Assembly: GCF_023051175.1 (NCBI RefSeq)
Contig: NZ_JALKII010000004.1
Span: forward strand, 186,001-250,000
Direction of reading: 5' to 3'
DNA length: 64,000 bases
DNA from: Alcanivorax quisquiliarum
GTDB taxonomy: Bacteria; Pseudomonadota; Gammaproteobacteria; Pseudomonadales; Alcanivoracaceae
Shown here: one piece after another, positions 18,335-28,085 of the stretch
How the letters are laid out: each line of letters begins with the position of its first letter
How positions within the stretch are numbered: position 1 is the stretch's first letter
Notes under the pieces: model-generated
The model's input: only the letters and a program-made list of their open reading frames with translations
Told to the model about the DNA's origin: nothing
Database searches by the model: none
Translations under genes and position numbers: made by a program

Positions 18335-18712
18335 TCAGCGGATGTTCTTCTCGAAATCCTGCTTGAAAGTGAGGATCACGTCCACATTGCCGAACAGCGG
18401 CTCCCGCACTTCGTAATCCACACCGATATACAAAATGCCGCTTTCCTTGCTGATGATGAGGTCGCGAGCACTGATGGCACCGACGTTGTTGACGCCAAAA
18501 CGGCGATCAAGCGCGGCACGGATCTCGTTCTCGGACTGCAAGCCCACCTTGCTGTCAGCCAGCGTGCTGTTGATGGCGGTGCGAATGGTGCTGTATTCCA
18601 TATAAGCCGGAATAGTGCGGAGGGCTGCGGTTCCCAGCACTACCGCCAGCACGATGATCACCATCCAGCCAGCCAGCGACACCCCTTTCATGCGTGAAGG
18701 AAAGGTTTTCAT
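18335..18712 (-). CDS. DUF4845 single-pass membrane protein
   Basis: This is a 125-residue protein with a short basic N-terminus, one transmembrane helix (about 12-30, SLAGWMVIIVLAVVLGTAAL) and an extracytoplasmic remainder. It matches the DUF4845 family, which is regularly found between lepB and rnc in Pseudomonas and relatives. Its function is unknown; the neighbours suggest a link to secretion or membrane-associated translation, but this is only context. An AGGGGG ribosome site sits 7 bp before the ATG. Confidence 0.8.
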   Translation of the reverse strand: MKTFPSRMKGVSLAGWMVIIVLAVVLGTAALRTIPAYMEYSTIRTAINSTLADSKVGLQSENEIRAALDRRFGVNNVGAISARDLIISKESGILYIGVDYEVREPLFGNVDVILTFKQDFEKNIR

Positions 18713-18744
18713 GCCACAGCCCCCTGTCGTATTCGGTAGCAGCT

Positions 18745-19554
18745 TTATTCGGTAGCCGCGTCCGGCAGATCGTCTACTTTGTCGATGGCGCCATTGCGAG
18801 AAAAACTCGGCAGCGAGAATCCGGGGCGCCAGTGCATCCAGATCAGAAACGCCTTACCGACAATATGATCTTCCGGCACCATTCCCCAATACCGGCTGTC
18901 GTTACTATTGTTCCGGTTGTCTCCCACCATGAAATATTCGCCCTCGCCCACCGTCCATTCGCGGTCTTCCGAGCGCACCATCGGCTGCCCGGTAAAGGGG
19001 TTCAGCTCTGTTTCATGGCGGATCAGGTGGCGCGAATCATCCAGCGTCTCGACATAGAGCGTCTCCTGCAATCGCCCCATGCGCTCGCTTGACAGCGCTT
19101 CCCGTGGCAGTGGCTCGCCGTTGATATACAACTGACCCTGGCGCTGCACAACATGATCGCCCGGCACACCCACCACCCGTTTGATGAAATTCTGGGCCGG
19201 CTTCAGCGGGTAGCGAAACACCATCACATCGCCGCGCTGGGGGTCGCCCAGGGCGACAATCCGGGTGTTGGTTACCGGCAGCCGCAAGCCGTAGGCAAAC
19301 TTGTTCACCAGAATAAAGTCGTTGACCTCCAGGGTGGGCAACATGGAGCCCGAAGGAATGGTAAACGGCTCGACGATGAACGAGCGGATCACCAGCACCA
19401 CGAAAAACACCGGCAACAACGAGTTGGTGAATTCCACCACCTCACGCACCAGCCGCCCACCGCGCTCGCGCAGCCTGAATTGCTTGTCCGCCAGCCAGAT
19501 CACCCCGGAGACGAATACCGCCAGCGTCAACCAGAAGCCGATATCTATTTCCAT
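18745..19554 (-). CDS. lepB: Signal peptidase I LepB
   Basis: LepB removes signal peptides at the periplasmic face of the inner membrane. The 269 residues include two N-terminal membrane helices (about 5-22 and 45-62), then box B with the nucleophile Ser70 (PSGSMLPTL), box D with the general base Lys125 (KRVVGVPGD) and box E GDNRNNSNDSRYWG. Its ATG shares one base with the lepA stop (TGATG), so translation is coupled. Confidence 0.96.
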   Translation of the reverse strand: MEIDIGFWLTLAVFVSGVIWLADKQFRLRERGGRLVREVVEFTNSLLPVFFVVLVIRSFIVEPFTIPSGSMLPTLEVNDFILVNKFAYGLRLPVTNTRIVALGDPQRGDVMVFRYPLKPAQNFIKRVVGVPGDHVVQRQGQLYINGEPLPREALSSERMGRLQETLYVETLDDSRHLIRHETELNPFTGQPMVRSEDREWTVGEGEYFMVGDNRNNSNDSRYWGMVPEDHIVGKAFLIWMHWRPGFSLPSFSRNGAIDKVDDLPDAATE

Positions 19555-21353
19555 CAGTCACTCACCTTCAGCACGGCCAGGAACGCCTCTTGCGGGATTT
19601 CCACGTTGCCGACCTGCTTCATGCGCTTCTTGCCGGCTTTCTGCTTCTCAAGCAATTTCTTTTTCCGTGATACGTCACCGCCGTAGCATTTGGCGATCAC
19701 GTTCTTGCGTAATGCCTTGACCGTCTGGCGAGCAATGATCTTGTTGCCGATCGCCGCCTGAATGGCTACATCGAACATCTGACGCGGCACCAGATCTTTC
19801 ATTTTCTCAACCAGGATGCGGCCACGATACATGGCCTGATCGGCGTGGCAGATCATCGCCAGTGCATCCACCCGGTCGCCGTTGATGAGTACATCCACCC
19901 GCACCAGACGGGCCTGCTCGAAGCGATCGAACGCATAATCAAGCGAGGCATAGCCCCGGCTACAGGATTTCAGCTTGTCGAAGAAATCCAGCACCACTTC
20001 TGCCATCGGCACGTCGTAGGTCAGCGATACCTGTTTGCCCAGATACTGCATGTTTTTCTGCACGCCGCGCCGTTCCACTGCCAGCGTGATGACGTTGCCC
20101 ACATAATCCTGCGGCACCAGAATATTCACCCGCGCAATCGGCTCGCGGAATTCTTCGACCTTGTTCGATTCCGGCAGCTTGGAGGGGTTGTCCACATACA
20201 GCAGCGAGCCGTCGGCCAGCAGCAATTCGTAGACGACAGTCGGCGCCGTGGTAATCAGATCAAGATCGTATTCGCGCTCCAGCCGCTCCTGGATGATTTC
20301 CATGTGCAGCATACCCAGGAAACCGACACGGAAGCCGAAACCCAGCGCATCGGATGTTTCCGGCTCGTAGAACAGCGAAGCGTCATTGAGCGCCAGCTTC
20401 GCCAGCGCATCGCGGAAGCCTTCGTAATCATCTGCGCTGACCGGGAACATGCCTGCGTAAACCTGTGGCTTGATCTTCTGGAAGCCGGGCAGCGCCTCGA
20501 CTTCCGGGGTGCGTGCATGGGTCAGCGTATCGCCCACCGGCGCACCGAGAATGTCCTTGATGCTGGCACTGATCCAGCCCACTTCGCCCGCTTCGAGTAC
20601 CGTCCGCTCGGTGCGCTTCGGAGTAAAGACACCGAGCAGATCGACCGAGTGGGTCTGGCCGGTGGATTTCACCAGAATCTTGTCGCCTTTCTTCAGGCGG
20701 CCGTGCTTCACGCGCACCAACGACACCACGCCCAGGTAATTATCAAACCAGGAGTCGATAATCAGCGCCTGGAGTTTGCCGTCTCGCTCGCCCGTCGGTG
20801 GCGGAATGCGCTCCACCAGCTGCTCCAGCAGATCATCAATGCCCAGGCCGCTTTTCGCGGACACCCGGCAGGCATCCTGGGCATCCAGGCCGATGATCTC
20901 CTCGATCTCCTGAATCACCCGCTCCGGCTCCACCTGCGGCAGATCGATCTTGTTCAGCACCGGCAGCACTTCAAGATCCTGTTCGATTGCGGTGTAGCAG
21001 GTGGCAACCGACTGCGCCTCCACACCCTGTGCCGCGTCCACCACCAGCAGCGCGCCTTCACAGGCCGATAACGAACGAGATACCTCGTAGGAGAAATCCA
21101 CGTGACCGGGGGTATCAATAAAGTTGAGCTGGTAGGTTTCACCATTACGCGCCTTGTAGTGCAGCGTCACGCTGTGCGCCTTGATGGTGATCCCACGCTC
21201 GCGCTCCAGATCCATGGAATCGAGCACCTGCTCCTTGAGCTCACGCTCGGAGAGGCCGCCACAAACCTGAATGAACCGGTCTGCCAACGTTGATTTGCCA
21301 TGATCAATATGGGCGATGATGGAAAAATTTCGAATATGGCTGATATCAGTCAC
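19554..21353 (-). CDS. lepA: Elongation factor 4 LepA
   Basis: LepA is a ribosome-dependent GTPase that acts on stalled or mistranslocated ribosomes and in 30S assembly. From GTG 21353 it has 599 residues, the usual family length, starting [20 protein letters not shown] with the G1 loop. The G3 motif DTPGHVDF and G4 NKIDLP follow, and the LepA-specific C-terminal domain is complete. The longer frame from 21425 adds unrelated residues. No strong ribosome site precedes the GTG. It heads the lepA-lepB-DUF4845-rnc-era-recO-pdxJ-acpS run. Confidence 0.95.
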   Translation of the reverse strand: MTDISHIRNFSIIAHIDHGKSTLADRFIQVCGGLSERELKEQVLDSMDLERERGITIKAHSVTLHYKARNGETYQLNFIDTPGHVDFSYEVSRSLSACEGALLVVDAAQGVEAQSVATCYTAIEQDLEVLPVLNKIDLPQVEPERVIQEIEEIIGLDAQDACRVSAKSGLGIDDLLEQLVERIPPPTGERDGKLQALIIDSWFDNYLGVVSLVRVKHGRLKKGDKILVKSTGQTHSVDLLGVFTPKRTERTVLEAGEVGWISASIKDILGAPVGDTLTHARTPEVEALPGFQKIKPQVYAGMFPVSADDYEGFRDALAKLALNDASLFYEPETSDALGFGFRVGFLGMLHMEIIQERLEREYDLDLITTAPTVVYELLLADGSLLYVDNPSKLPESNKVEEFREPIARVNILVPQDYVGNVITLAVERRGVQKNMQYLGKQVSLTYDVPMAEVVLDFFDKLKSCSRGYASLDYAFDRFEQARLVRVDVLINGDRVDALAMICHADQAMYRGRILVEKMKDLVPRQMFDVAIQAAIGNKIIARQTVKALRKNVIAKCYGGDVSRKKKLLEKQKAGKKRMKQVGNVEIPQEAFLAVLKVSD

Positions 21354-21404
21354 AAAGCACGCCGAACCTGAGGATGATGGAGCGCGATGATAGCGGATTT
21401 GGCC

Positions 21405-21435
21405 TCTCAGGGCGATGGCCGGCATCGCCCTGAGA
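21405..21435 (-). terminator. 13-bp hairpin between mucD and lepA
   Basis: A perfect 13-bp stem with a 5-nt loop (arms 21405-21417 and 21423-21435) lies between the mucD stop and the lepA start. No T-run follows on the minus strand, so it may be a weak terminator, a processing signal or a transcript-stabilising structure separating the two operons. Confidence 0.5.
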
Positions 21436-21488
21436 TGGCATCAGGAGAGTTGTGGATGATGACGAACAGCCACCATCCTGACGACCGG

Positions 21489-22907
21489 TCAGGGCGCCTC
21501 CTCGATACGAATCGCCATGAAGCGTGGATTATCACCGCGCTGCACCAGCGCCGGCACCCAGCTGTTGGGCGGCAGGTTCTGCGCGATTTCCTGCAATGCC
21601 TCCGGGCTCTCCACGTCCAGATTATTCAGCGTGCGCAACACGTCTCCGGCGCGCATACCGGCCCGCGCAGCCGGGCCCGGCTGCACATCGGTGATGCGCA
21701 CGCCGGTTTCGATATCCAGTTTGGCCAGGTCTTCCGCCGCTAGCGGCGCCACCGTCAGCCCCAGCGGTGCCGCCGCCTGCGGCGCGGCCTCGGGCTTACC
21801 ACTGCCGCTGCGGCCCTGCCGCAGATCGTCCGGCAACTCGCCCACCACCAATTTCAACGTCTTGCGCTTGCCGTCGCGCACTACCTCCATTGCAGCTTCG
21901 GCGCCCGGCGCCAGCCGGCCAACCAGATGCGGCAACTGCGCCGAGCGATCAACCGCTTCGCCATTGAAGCGCACCACCACATCGCCGGCCTCAAGACCGG
22001 CCCTGGCTGCCGGCGAATCCGCCATCACCTGCGCCACCAGTGCCCCGGCCGGTTTATCCAGACCGAACGATTCCGCCAGATCCCGATCCACATCCTGTAT
22101 CAGCACACCCAGCCAGCCACGGGCGACGCGGCCGGTTTCACGCAATTGCTTGACCACATCCATGGCCATGTCGATGGGAATGGAAAACGACAGCCCCATG
22201 AAACCGCCGGATTGCGACACGATCTGGGAATTGATGCCCACTACCTCGCCATCCAGATTGAACAGCGGGCCGCCGGAGTTGCCGGGGTTGATGGCCACAT
22301 CCGTCTGGATGAACGGCACATAGTTTTCATTCGGCAGGCTGCGGCCCAGGGCGCTGACGATACCGGCTGTCACGGTGCTCTCGAAACCGAATGGCGCACC
22401 GATGGCCACCACCCACTGGCCCACCTTGAGATCACGGGAAGAGCCGATCCTGACCACCGGCAGATCGTCTTCTTCGATATGCAGCAGTGCCAGATCGCTC
22501 TGCTCATCGTGGCCGATCAGCTCGGCTTCCAGTTCGCGCCTGTCCTGCAGCCGCACCAGAATACGATCGGCGCCGCGCACCACATGATAATTGGTCAGAA
22601 TGTAGCCATCGCCCGAGATGATGAAACCCGATCCTTGCGACTCGGCATCACGCGGTGGCGTATTGAACTGCTCTTCCATGCCCTCGAAGAAATGACGGAA
22701 GAACTCCGGCACCTGCGGCCCACGGCCAGCGCTCCCGGTGCCACCGACGCGCTGCAACGTGCTGATATTCACCACCGCCGCGCCCTGCTGTTCGACCAGC
22801 TCGGTGAAATCCGGCAAGGTGCCGGCCTGTGGCCCCGCCTGCCCGCAACTGATGACCAGGCTCGCCAGCAGCAAGAAAACCCAGCGCGTCAAAATTTTGT
22901 GTGTCAT
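21489..22907 (-). CDS. mucD: DegP/HtrA-type periplasmic serine protease MucD
   Basis: MucD degrades misfolded envelope proteins and restrains AlgU signalling. The 472 residues carry the trypsin-like triad His108 (TNYHVV), Asp138 (SDLALL) and Ser211 (GNSGGPLF), then two PDZ domains (about 270-370 and 390-465). The N-terminus (1-20) ends VIS followed by Cys21, which fits a lipobox, so the enzyme may be membrane-anchored rather than soluble. It closes the algU-mucA-mucB-mucD set; mucC of Pseudomonas is missing between mucB and mucD. Confidence 0.94.
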   Translation of the reverse strand: MTHKILTRWVFLLLASLVISCGQAGPQAGTLPDFTELVEQQGAAVVNISTLQRVGGTGSAGRGPQVPEFFRHFFEGMEEQFNTPPRDAESQGSGFIISGDGYILTNYHVVRGADRILVRLQDRRELEAELIGHDEQSDLALLHIEEDDLPVVRIGSSRDLKVGQWVVAIGAPFGFESTVTAGIVSALGRSLPNENYVPFIQTDVAINPGNSGGPLFNLDGEVVGINSQIVSQSGGFMGLSFSIPIDMAMDVVKQLRETGRVARGWLGVLIQDVDRDLAESFGLDKPAGALVAQVMADSPAARAGLEAGDVVVRFNGEAVDRSAQLPHLVGRLAPGAEAAMEVVRDGKRKTLKLVVGELPDDLRQGRSGSGKPEAAPQAAAPLGLTVAPLAAEDLAKLDIETGVRITDVQPGPAARAGMRAGDVLRTLNNLDVESPEALQEIAQNLPPNSWVPALVQRGDNPRFMAIRIEEAP

Positions 22908-22981
22908 GTCCTTCGCCCCCTTTGAGCTCCAGCTTGTCCGTTCACTGCCTGCCGCTAGCCACTCGCGCCGCTCACACCAAC

Positions 22982-23995
22982 TCAGTGCAGCGTGGCGCCC
23001 ACTGCCGTGCCCGGCAAGCGCATTTCGCTGAGCACCCGCTCCGCCGTGGCCTGCGGCACTTCGCCCACCAGCGTCACCAGATAATTTTCGTTATTGCCGG
23101 CTGCCATGCGCCGGCTGATGGCCACAGTGGGGCCAAGCCGGCTGACACCCTCTTCCGCCGGCACACCTGCCGGGATGGGTTGCAAAAACAGAGTAAAGGA
23201 AGCAAGGCCGTCGCCGTAGGCGGTCGCGGCCACCGGCAGGCGGTGCGGTGCGGAGCGGCGCAAATCGCCTTGCACGGCCACGAAACCGGCTGGCAGCCAG
23301 CCCGCTTCCAGCTGCGGTGGTTTCGGGGCGGGCTCGGGCAGCGGCTCGATGGCGTGGCGAAGCACCGCGCCGGGAACGTCGAAGTCGCTTCGCGCCACTT
23401 GCGTGCCCACGTCAAGGGCCAGAAATTCCAGCCGCTCAAGCGCGACACCCTTGGCGTCGACCATTTCCGATTTCAACAGCAGATTGCTGTCGCGATCAAT
23501 CCAGAGCCGGTAGCCGTAACGATGCTCATCCAGCGGATTGACGCGCATACGCAGCGCAGCACGGCCAGCCACGCGGCCATCGCCATCCAGCAGGACGTTG
23601 TATTGCCGGGGAAGCTGGCCGGCCATGGGCCCGCTGATGCCCAGTGGCGCAAGCGCCGTGCTGGCAGAGAGGCGGGTCATGCTGCGGTCAGAGTGGACGC
23701 AGATCACCTGATCGTCCGCCCGGATCAGCTCCGCAACCGGGCCGCTCAGGTGCGTAAGCCGCTCATATTCGACACCTTCGATCACCGCATGGCGAATCTC
23801 CAGTGTCGAGAGCTCGTTACCATAGGTGTAGAGAAAGCGACCCTGATAATCCAGGTTCCGGTAGGCGCTGGCCATGGCGGCCAGCAAGGATTGCGGGGGC
23901 GACATCACTGGCTCGGCAGGAGCGGGCTGTGCCAGTACCAGATGGGGCAATATACACAGAACAGGCACCAGAGCCCTGCGCAGGGAATGCCTCAT
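22982..23995 (-). CDS. mucB: Sigma-E regulatory protein MucB/RseB
   Basis: This periplasmic protein binds the anti-sigma factor MucA and shields it from DegS-type cleavage until lipids or stress release it. It has 337 residues with a signal peptide (about 1-22, ending VLA), the lipoprotein-fold domain with LDYQGRFLYTYG and the smaller C-terminal domain that contacts MucA. It starts 4 bp after the mucA stop, so the pair is made together. Length is like RseB (318). Confidence 0.9.
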   Translation of the reverse strand: MRHSLRRALVPVLCILPHLVLAQPAPAEPVMSPPQSLLAAMASAYRNLDYQGRFLYTYGNELSTLEIRHAVIEGVEYERLTHLSGPVAELIRADDQVICVHSDRSMTRLSASTALAPLGISGPMAGQLPRQYNVLLDGDGRVAGRAALRMRVNPLDEHRYGYRLWIDRDSNLLLKSEMVDAKGVALERLEFLALDVGTQVARSDFDVPGAVLRHAIEPLPEPAPKPPQLEAGWLPAGFVAVQGDLRRSAPHRLPVAATAYGDGLASFTLFLQPIPAGVPAEEGVSRLGPTVAISRRMAAGNNENYLVTLVGEVPQATAERVLSEMRLPGTAVGATLH

Positions 23996-23999
23996 CGTC

Positions 24000-24578
24000 T
24001 TAACGTGTGCCTTGCCGTGCGTCCGCGCTCACAAGCCGCGCGTAGGGCACCATGCCCTGGCTGCTGTGACGAGCCGTAAATTCGCTATGCCGCATCAGCA
24101 TCGGGCTCAGATGCTGGCTCTGCTGCACCTGCCCGGCCTGAACACGGCCGCCCAGGCCCACCAGCGCCGTTTCGGCAAACGGACGATGCTGCAAGCGCGG
24201 TGCTTCCTGTACTGGCTGCACTGGCGCTGCTGCCACATGTGCCGGCTGCTCGCCAACACCCTGGGTGCCCCAATATTGCCAGCCCACGGTCACGGTGGCC
24301 GCTGCCACCGACGCTGCCACAGCGGCCCGGGCAACACCGCCCAGCCAACCGCTGCGGCGGCTTTTTTCGTCCGCCAGCGCAGCATTGAGCCGGGCATTGA
24401 AATCCGCCGGCACGGCAGCCACCTCCTGATGGCGCAGGATATCGCCGGCGAGCTGCCAGCGTGCCCAGCGGGCAGCTCCTGCGTCGTCGAGGTCGCGCAG
24501 GATGCGGCGAGTTTCGAGTTCAGAGGTTTCTCCATCCAGCAAGCTGGACAGGACTTCACGCTCACGTTCGATATTCAT
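24000..24578 (-). CDS. mucA: Anti-sigma factor MucA/RseA
   Basis: MucA spans the inner membrane and holds AlgU inactive. The 192 residues have an N-terminal anti-sigma domain (about 1-75, opening MNIEREREVLSSLLDGE), one membrane helix (about 79-100) and a periplasmic tail rich in Gln and His. The periplasmic C-terminus is not hydrophobic, unlike the usual DegS-activating peptides on porins. It sits 88 bp after algU and 4 bp before mucB. Confidence 0.9.
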   Translation of the reverse strand: MNIEREREVLSSLLDGETSELETRRILRDLDDAGAARWARWQLAGDILRHQEVAAVPADFNARLNAALADEKSRRSGWLGGVARAAVAASVAAATVTVGWQYWGTQGVGEQPAHVAAAPVQPVQEAPRLQHRPFAETALVGLGGRVQAGQVQQSQHLSPMLMRHSEFTARHSSQGMVPYARLVSADARQGTR

Positions 24579-24666
24579 GGCGTCACCACCCTTTCACATA
24601 ACCCGATAGCAAAGATGCAGAGCCCTGTTGCACTGTATCCTACCAGCTCACCAGCTCTTCCAGCCC

Positions 24667-25236
24667 CTAGCCTCGCTCCATCAGAGGCCGCACAACCTGA
24701 TCAATCGCTTCCCGTGCCCTGAAGATACGCGATCTCACGGTGCCCACCGGGCAATCCATGACCGCCGCAATATCTTCGTAACTCAGCCCTTCGAACTCTC
24801 TCAGCGTCACTGCCGTCTTCAGCTCTTGCGGCAACGCATCGATAGCCTCGTGGATAGCGGTTTCCAGTTCATGAGACAGCGCCAGGGACTCCGGAGTTCC
24901 AAGCTCGTGCAAACCATCTGCGCCGATAAACTGCTCGGCCTCCACCGCATCGACATCCGAGCCCGGCGGGCGGCGCCCTTGCGCCACCAGGTGATTCTTG
25001 GCGGTGTTCACCGCAATCCGGTACAGCCACGTATAGAAAGCACTGTCGCCACGAAACCGGGGCAACGCACGCCACGCCTTGATAAAGGCCTCCTGGGCGA
25101 CATCTTGTACTTCATCATGGTCACGCACATAGCGGCTGATCAGCGCAAAAATCCGATGCTGGTATTTGCGCACCAGCAGTTCGAAGGCACGCTGATCGCC
25201 CTTCTTGCAGCGTTTGACCAGTTCTTCATCTGACAC
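24667..25236 (-). CDS. algU: RNA polymerase sigma factor AlgU/RpoE
   Basis: This is an ECF sigma factor for envelope stress, held by MucA. The 189 residues include region 2 (about 10-80, with QDVAQEAFIKAWRAL and FYTWLYRIAVNTAKNHL) and region 4 (about 125-185, with EFEGLSYEDIAAVM and VGTVRSRIFRAREAI), which are nearly those of Pseudomonas AlgU. The start is GTG at 25236; a GGGGGA site lies upstream. A sigma-E type promoter precedes it, so it is probably autoregulated. nadB is divergent, as in Pseudomonas. Confidence 0.95.
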   Translation of the reverse strand: MSDEELVKRCKKGDQRAFELLVRKYQHRIFALISRYVRDHDEVQDVAQEAFIKAWRALPRFRGDSAFYTWLYRIAVNTAKNHLVAQGRRPPGSDVDAVEAEQFIGADGLHELGTPESLALSHELETAIHEAIDALPQELKTAVTLREFEGLSYEDIAAVMDCPVGTVRSRIFRAREAIDQVVRPLMERG

Positions 25237-25279
25237 CCGTGGTCCCCCGACAGGCTTCTCTCAAGCCGCAATGGTTCCA

Positions 25280-25307
25280 TCTGATAGCCCGATTGCGAAC
25301 AAGTTCC
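25280..25307 (-). promoter_or_regulatory. Sigma-E (AlgU) autoregulatory promoter of algU
   Basis: On the minus strand GGAACTT (25307-25301) is followed after exactly 16 bp by TCAGA (25284-25280). This matches the sigma-E/AlgU consensus GGAACTT-N16-TCNRA. It lies about 45 bp upstream of the algU GTG, so the transcript would have a short leader. Confidence 0.85.
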
Positions 25308-25677
25308 GCAACCACCTTCACACCCGCCCGGAATAACCGCGATCAATACCAATCAGGCGTCGATCATGCGCCAACAGGCTACTGTGTTCAAAACGGCGCA
25401 TTGTAGCAAAGCCTTCCGCCAGGCGCGCCAGCCGTTTCAGCAGGTTTTACACAGCAGCCCACCCGCTACGCCGCACGCCAGTATTGCACTGCGATATGGT
25501 GCCACCGGGGCTGCGTTTCTATACTATCGCCAACCGCCAGCAGGCCAGCCAGCGGCGAGAGGGCCGGTATCTGTGTTGCGCAGGTCCGACGCGGCAGCCA
25601 CTGCACGGCGCGCCCCCGCTGCCGTTTGAATGATCGACGTTCGAGCACCGACATCGAAGCACCGACCCGGAGTAACC
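25308..25677. other. Divergent intergenic region algU/nadB
   Basis: No supported gene occurs in these 370 bp. A TATACT hexamer at 25520-25525 could be the -10 of a nadB promoter, but no matching -35 box is well spaced. Open frames here lack ribosome sites and recognisable products. Confidence 0.4.
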
Positions 25678-27294
25678 ATGGCCACCTATCGCCACGACGT
25701 ATTGATCATCGGCAGCGGCGCTGCAGGGCTCACCACCGCACTGCGCATGCGGCCGGATGCACGCGTCGCCCTGCTCTCCAAGGGCCAGCTCACCAGCGCC
25801 AGCACCTATTACGCTCAGGGCGGCGTGGCGGCGGTGATGGATCAGCGCGATTCGCTGGAATCCCATATTGCCGATACCCATATCGCCGGCGCCGGCCTGT
25901 GCCACGATGATGCCGTGCGCAAGACGGTGGAGAACGGGCCGGATGCGATCCGCTGGCTGATCGAGCAAGGCGTGGGCTTTACACAGTTCGAGGAAGATGG
26001 CCGCCAGTCACTGCACCTGACCCGAGAAGGCGGCCACAGCCACCGTCGCGTGATCCATGTGGCGGATGCCACCGGGCTGGCGATCTCCGGCGCACTGATT
26101 GACCAGATTCGCCAGCGCAGCAATGTTGAGCTGTTCGAGCACCGCACCGCGGTGGATCTGATTGTGCAGGATGGTCGCTGCACCGGGGCTTATATTCACG
26201 ACACCACCACCGGCAAGACCGACGTCTTTCTGGCCCGCGCTGTGGTGCTGGCCACTGGCGGCGCCTCGAAAGTGTATCTGTACACATCCAACCCGGATGT
26301 AGCCACTGGCGATGGCATTGCCATGGCGTGGCGGGCCGGCTGCCGCGTTGCCAACATGGAGTTCATGCAGTTCCACCCCACCTGCCTGTATCACCCGAAG
26401 GCCAAATCCTTTCTCATTACCGAGGCGATTCGCGGCGAAGGCGGCCATCTGCTGCTGCCGGATGGCCAGCGCTTCATGCATCAGCACGATGCCAGAGGCG
26501 AGCTGGCCCCCCGCGACGTGGTGGCGCGCGCTATTGATTACGAAATGAAGCGGCTGGGCGCAGATTGCCTGTATCTGGACATCAGCCACAAACCGGCCGA
26601 TTTCATTATTCACCACTTTCCCACGGTGTATGCCAAATGCCTGCAACTGGGCATTGATATCACCCGCGACCCGATCCCGGTGGTGCCGGCGGCGCATTAC
26701 ACCTGCGGCGGCGTGATGACCGACCTGCACGGCCGCACGGATCTGAGTGGCCTCTATGCGATCGGCGAAACCGCCTTCACCGGCCTGCACGGCGCCAACC
26801 GGATGGCGAGTAATTCACTGCTGGAATGCTTCGTCTTCGGCCACGCCGCAGCCCAGGATATCGGCACCCGGCTGGATGGCCTGGCCGAGCCGGCCAGCGT
26901 GCCGGAATGGGATGATTCGCTGGTGACCGATTCCGATGAAGACGTCATCATCAGCCACAATTGGGATGAGCTACGCCGCTTCATGTGGGACTACGTGGGC
27001 ATCGTGCGCACCGTCAAGCGCTTGCAACGCGCCATGCACCGGATTGATCTGCTGAAACGCGAGATCGCGGAATATTATTCGAATTACCGGATTTCCAATG
27101 ATTTGCTGGAGCTGCGCAATCTGGTCGTGATCGGCGAGCTGATCATCCGGTGCGCATTGCAGCGGTGCGAATCCAGGGGCCTGCATTACATTCTGGATTA
27201 TCCCGAAACTGCTGCCGAAACCGGCGACAGCATCCTGACGCCCGCCGCCCCGGTTGCGCGGCAACCCGCCTGTCACCTGGCCGACACCATCTGA
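25678..27294 (+). CDS. nadB: L-aspartate oxidase NadB
   Basis: NadB oxidises L-aspartate to iminoaspartate, the first step of NAD synthesis. The 538 residues carry the FAD dinucleotide motif GSGAAG (12-17), the succinate dehydrogenase/fumarate reductase-like catalytic domain with HPTCLY and TEAIRGEGG, and the C-terminal helical domain. ATG 25678 has a GGAG ribosome site 6 bp upstream; the frame extends 16 codons further without a better start. It diverges from algU and converges on ygfX. Confidence 0.95.
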   Translation: MATYRHDVLIIGSGAAGLTTALRMRPDARVALLSKGQLTSASTYYAQGGVAAVMDQRDSLESHIADTHIAGAGLCHDDAVRKTVENGPDAIRWLIEQGVGFTQFEEDGRQSLHLTREGGHSHRRVIHVADATGLAISGALIDQIRQRSNVELFEHRTAVDLIVQDGRCTGAYIHDTTTGKTDVFLARAVVLATGGASKVYLYTSNPDVATGDGIAMAWRAGCRVANMEFMQFHPTCLYHPKAKSFLITEAIRGEGGHLLLPDGQRFMHQHDARGELAPRDVVARAIDYEMKRLGADCLYLDISHKPADFIIHHFPTVYAKCLQLGIDITRDPIPVVPAAHYTCGGVMTDLHGRTDLSGLYAIGETAFTGLHGANRMASNSLLECFVFGHAAAQDIGTRLDGLAEPASVPEWDDSLVTDSDEDVIISHNWDELRRFMWDYVGIVRTVKRLQRAMHRIDLLKREIAEYYSNYRISNDLLELRNLVVIGELIIRCALQRCESRGLHYILDYPETAAETGDSILTPAAPVARQPACHLADTI

Positions 27295-27313
27295 GCGGCG
27301 CACGGCCGCAGGC

Positions 27314-27706
27314 TCAATGCCGCAGCACCAGGCAGAGCCTGCGCCAGTCACCGTCGGCCATCTGATCGCGATACAGCACCAGCTCCTCCAGCCGCACACA
27401 CCCCGGCCAGAACCCCACTGCAAAGGGCGTCTCGAACAGGCGCCGCTGGCCGTCCTCGCACTGCACCGTGATCGCGCCCGGCCATAACCATAACGCCTCG
27501 GCAGTCCGCTGCCGGCGCTGCCAGCGCAGCAGCAGCACGCCCATCAGCCCCAGCAACACCAGCCGCAACCACCACGGCAGGCCGTTGCACCACAGCGCCA
27601 GCGCCAGCACCGCCGCCACGGCGCAGGCCCACAGATACCGCAGCTTGCCCGGCCGCAATTCAATCCTTGCGCCCCAACAGGGCGAGCATGTGTCGGACAA
27701 AGCCAT
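27314..27706 (-). CDS. YgfX/CptA-like inner-membrane protein
   Basis: A small protein of about 130 residues encoded just after sdhE, the position of E. coli ygfX (cptA). Two adjacent membrane helices (about 27-42 and 46-62) are followed by a soluble C-terminal part with QMADGDWRRLCLVLR, like the DEAEWRDLRRIL end of YgfX. The start is uncertain: ATG 27706 overlaps sdhE by about 47 bp, while a TTG at 27658 lies just after the sdhE stop. The E. coli protein has been described as a cell-division toxin, but that role is disputed. Confidence 0.65.
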   Translation of the reverse strand: MALSDTCSPCWGARIELRPGKLRYLWACAVAAVLALALWCNGLPWWLRLVLLGLMGVLLLRWQRRQRTAEALWLWPGAITVQCEDGQRRLFETPFAVGFWPGCVRLEELVLYRDQMADGDWRRLCLVLRH

Positions 27707-27929
27707 CCAATGCCTCATCATCCGCCGTGGAGCGGCCGGTGAACCACTCGAACATATCCGTATCGTGGCAGGTCAGCAGGCGCTCGAACAGCGCCTGATT
27801 GGCCACCGAATCCGCAAGAAAATGCTGATCCAGATACGCGTTGAGCACCACATCCGTTTCTTTCAATCCACGCCGGCATTGCCACACCAACCGCCGTTTT
27901 TTTTCTTCAGGAGACATTACTTCACTCAT
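27660..27929 (-). CDS. sdhE: FAD assembly factor SdhE
   Basis: SdhE promotes covalent flavinylation of SdhA in succinate dehydrogenase. The 89-residue protein has the conserved RGxxE motif in CRRGLKETD and the expected small helical fold, ending LLGRKD. ATG 27929 is preceded by a GGAG site; an internal ATG at 27917 (MSPEEKKRR) is an alternative start. It overlaps the start of the ygfX-like gene and lies divergent from ygfZ, the common sdhE-ygfX-ygfZ neighbourhood. Confidence 0.9.
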   Translation of the reverse strand: MSEVMSPEEKKRRLVWQCRRGLKETDVVLNAYLDQHFLADSVANQALFERLLTCHDTDMFEWFTGRSTADDEALDGFVRHMLALLGRKD

Positions 27930-27999
27930 GCCACACTCCACCATGCCCGGCCTGCGGGCTGGAAAATCCGCACGCCGCCCCCATCTCTCGGAGCAGCGG

Positions 28000-28029
28000 C
28001 TGACACAGGTCAGCGATATTATCTATTAT
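28000..28029 (+). promoter_or_regulatory. Possible promoter of ygfZ
   Basis: CTGACA (28000-28005) and TATTAT (28024-28029) are separated by 18 bp and would start transcription about 50 bp before the ygfZ GTG. The match is reasonable but not tested. Confidence 0.35.
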
Positions 28030-28085
28030 CAGGCGCGCTGGCGCCCGCAAGGTGCCAGCGCCATTCCGTTTATCAAGGAGCCAAC

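Noticed and set aside
25366-25629. Plus-strand open frame between algU and nadB
   Set aside because: No ribosome site, and a composition typical of non-coding sequence in this window.
27468-28085. Long N-terminal extension of the ygfZ frame
   Set aside because: It runs across sdhE and ygfX on the opposite strand. The AAGGAG site and family similarity both place the start at GTG 28086.
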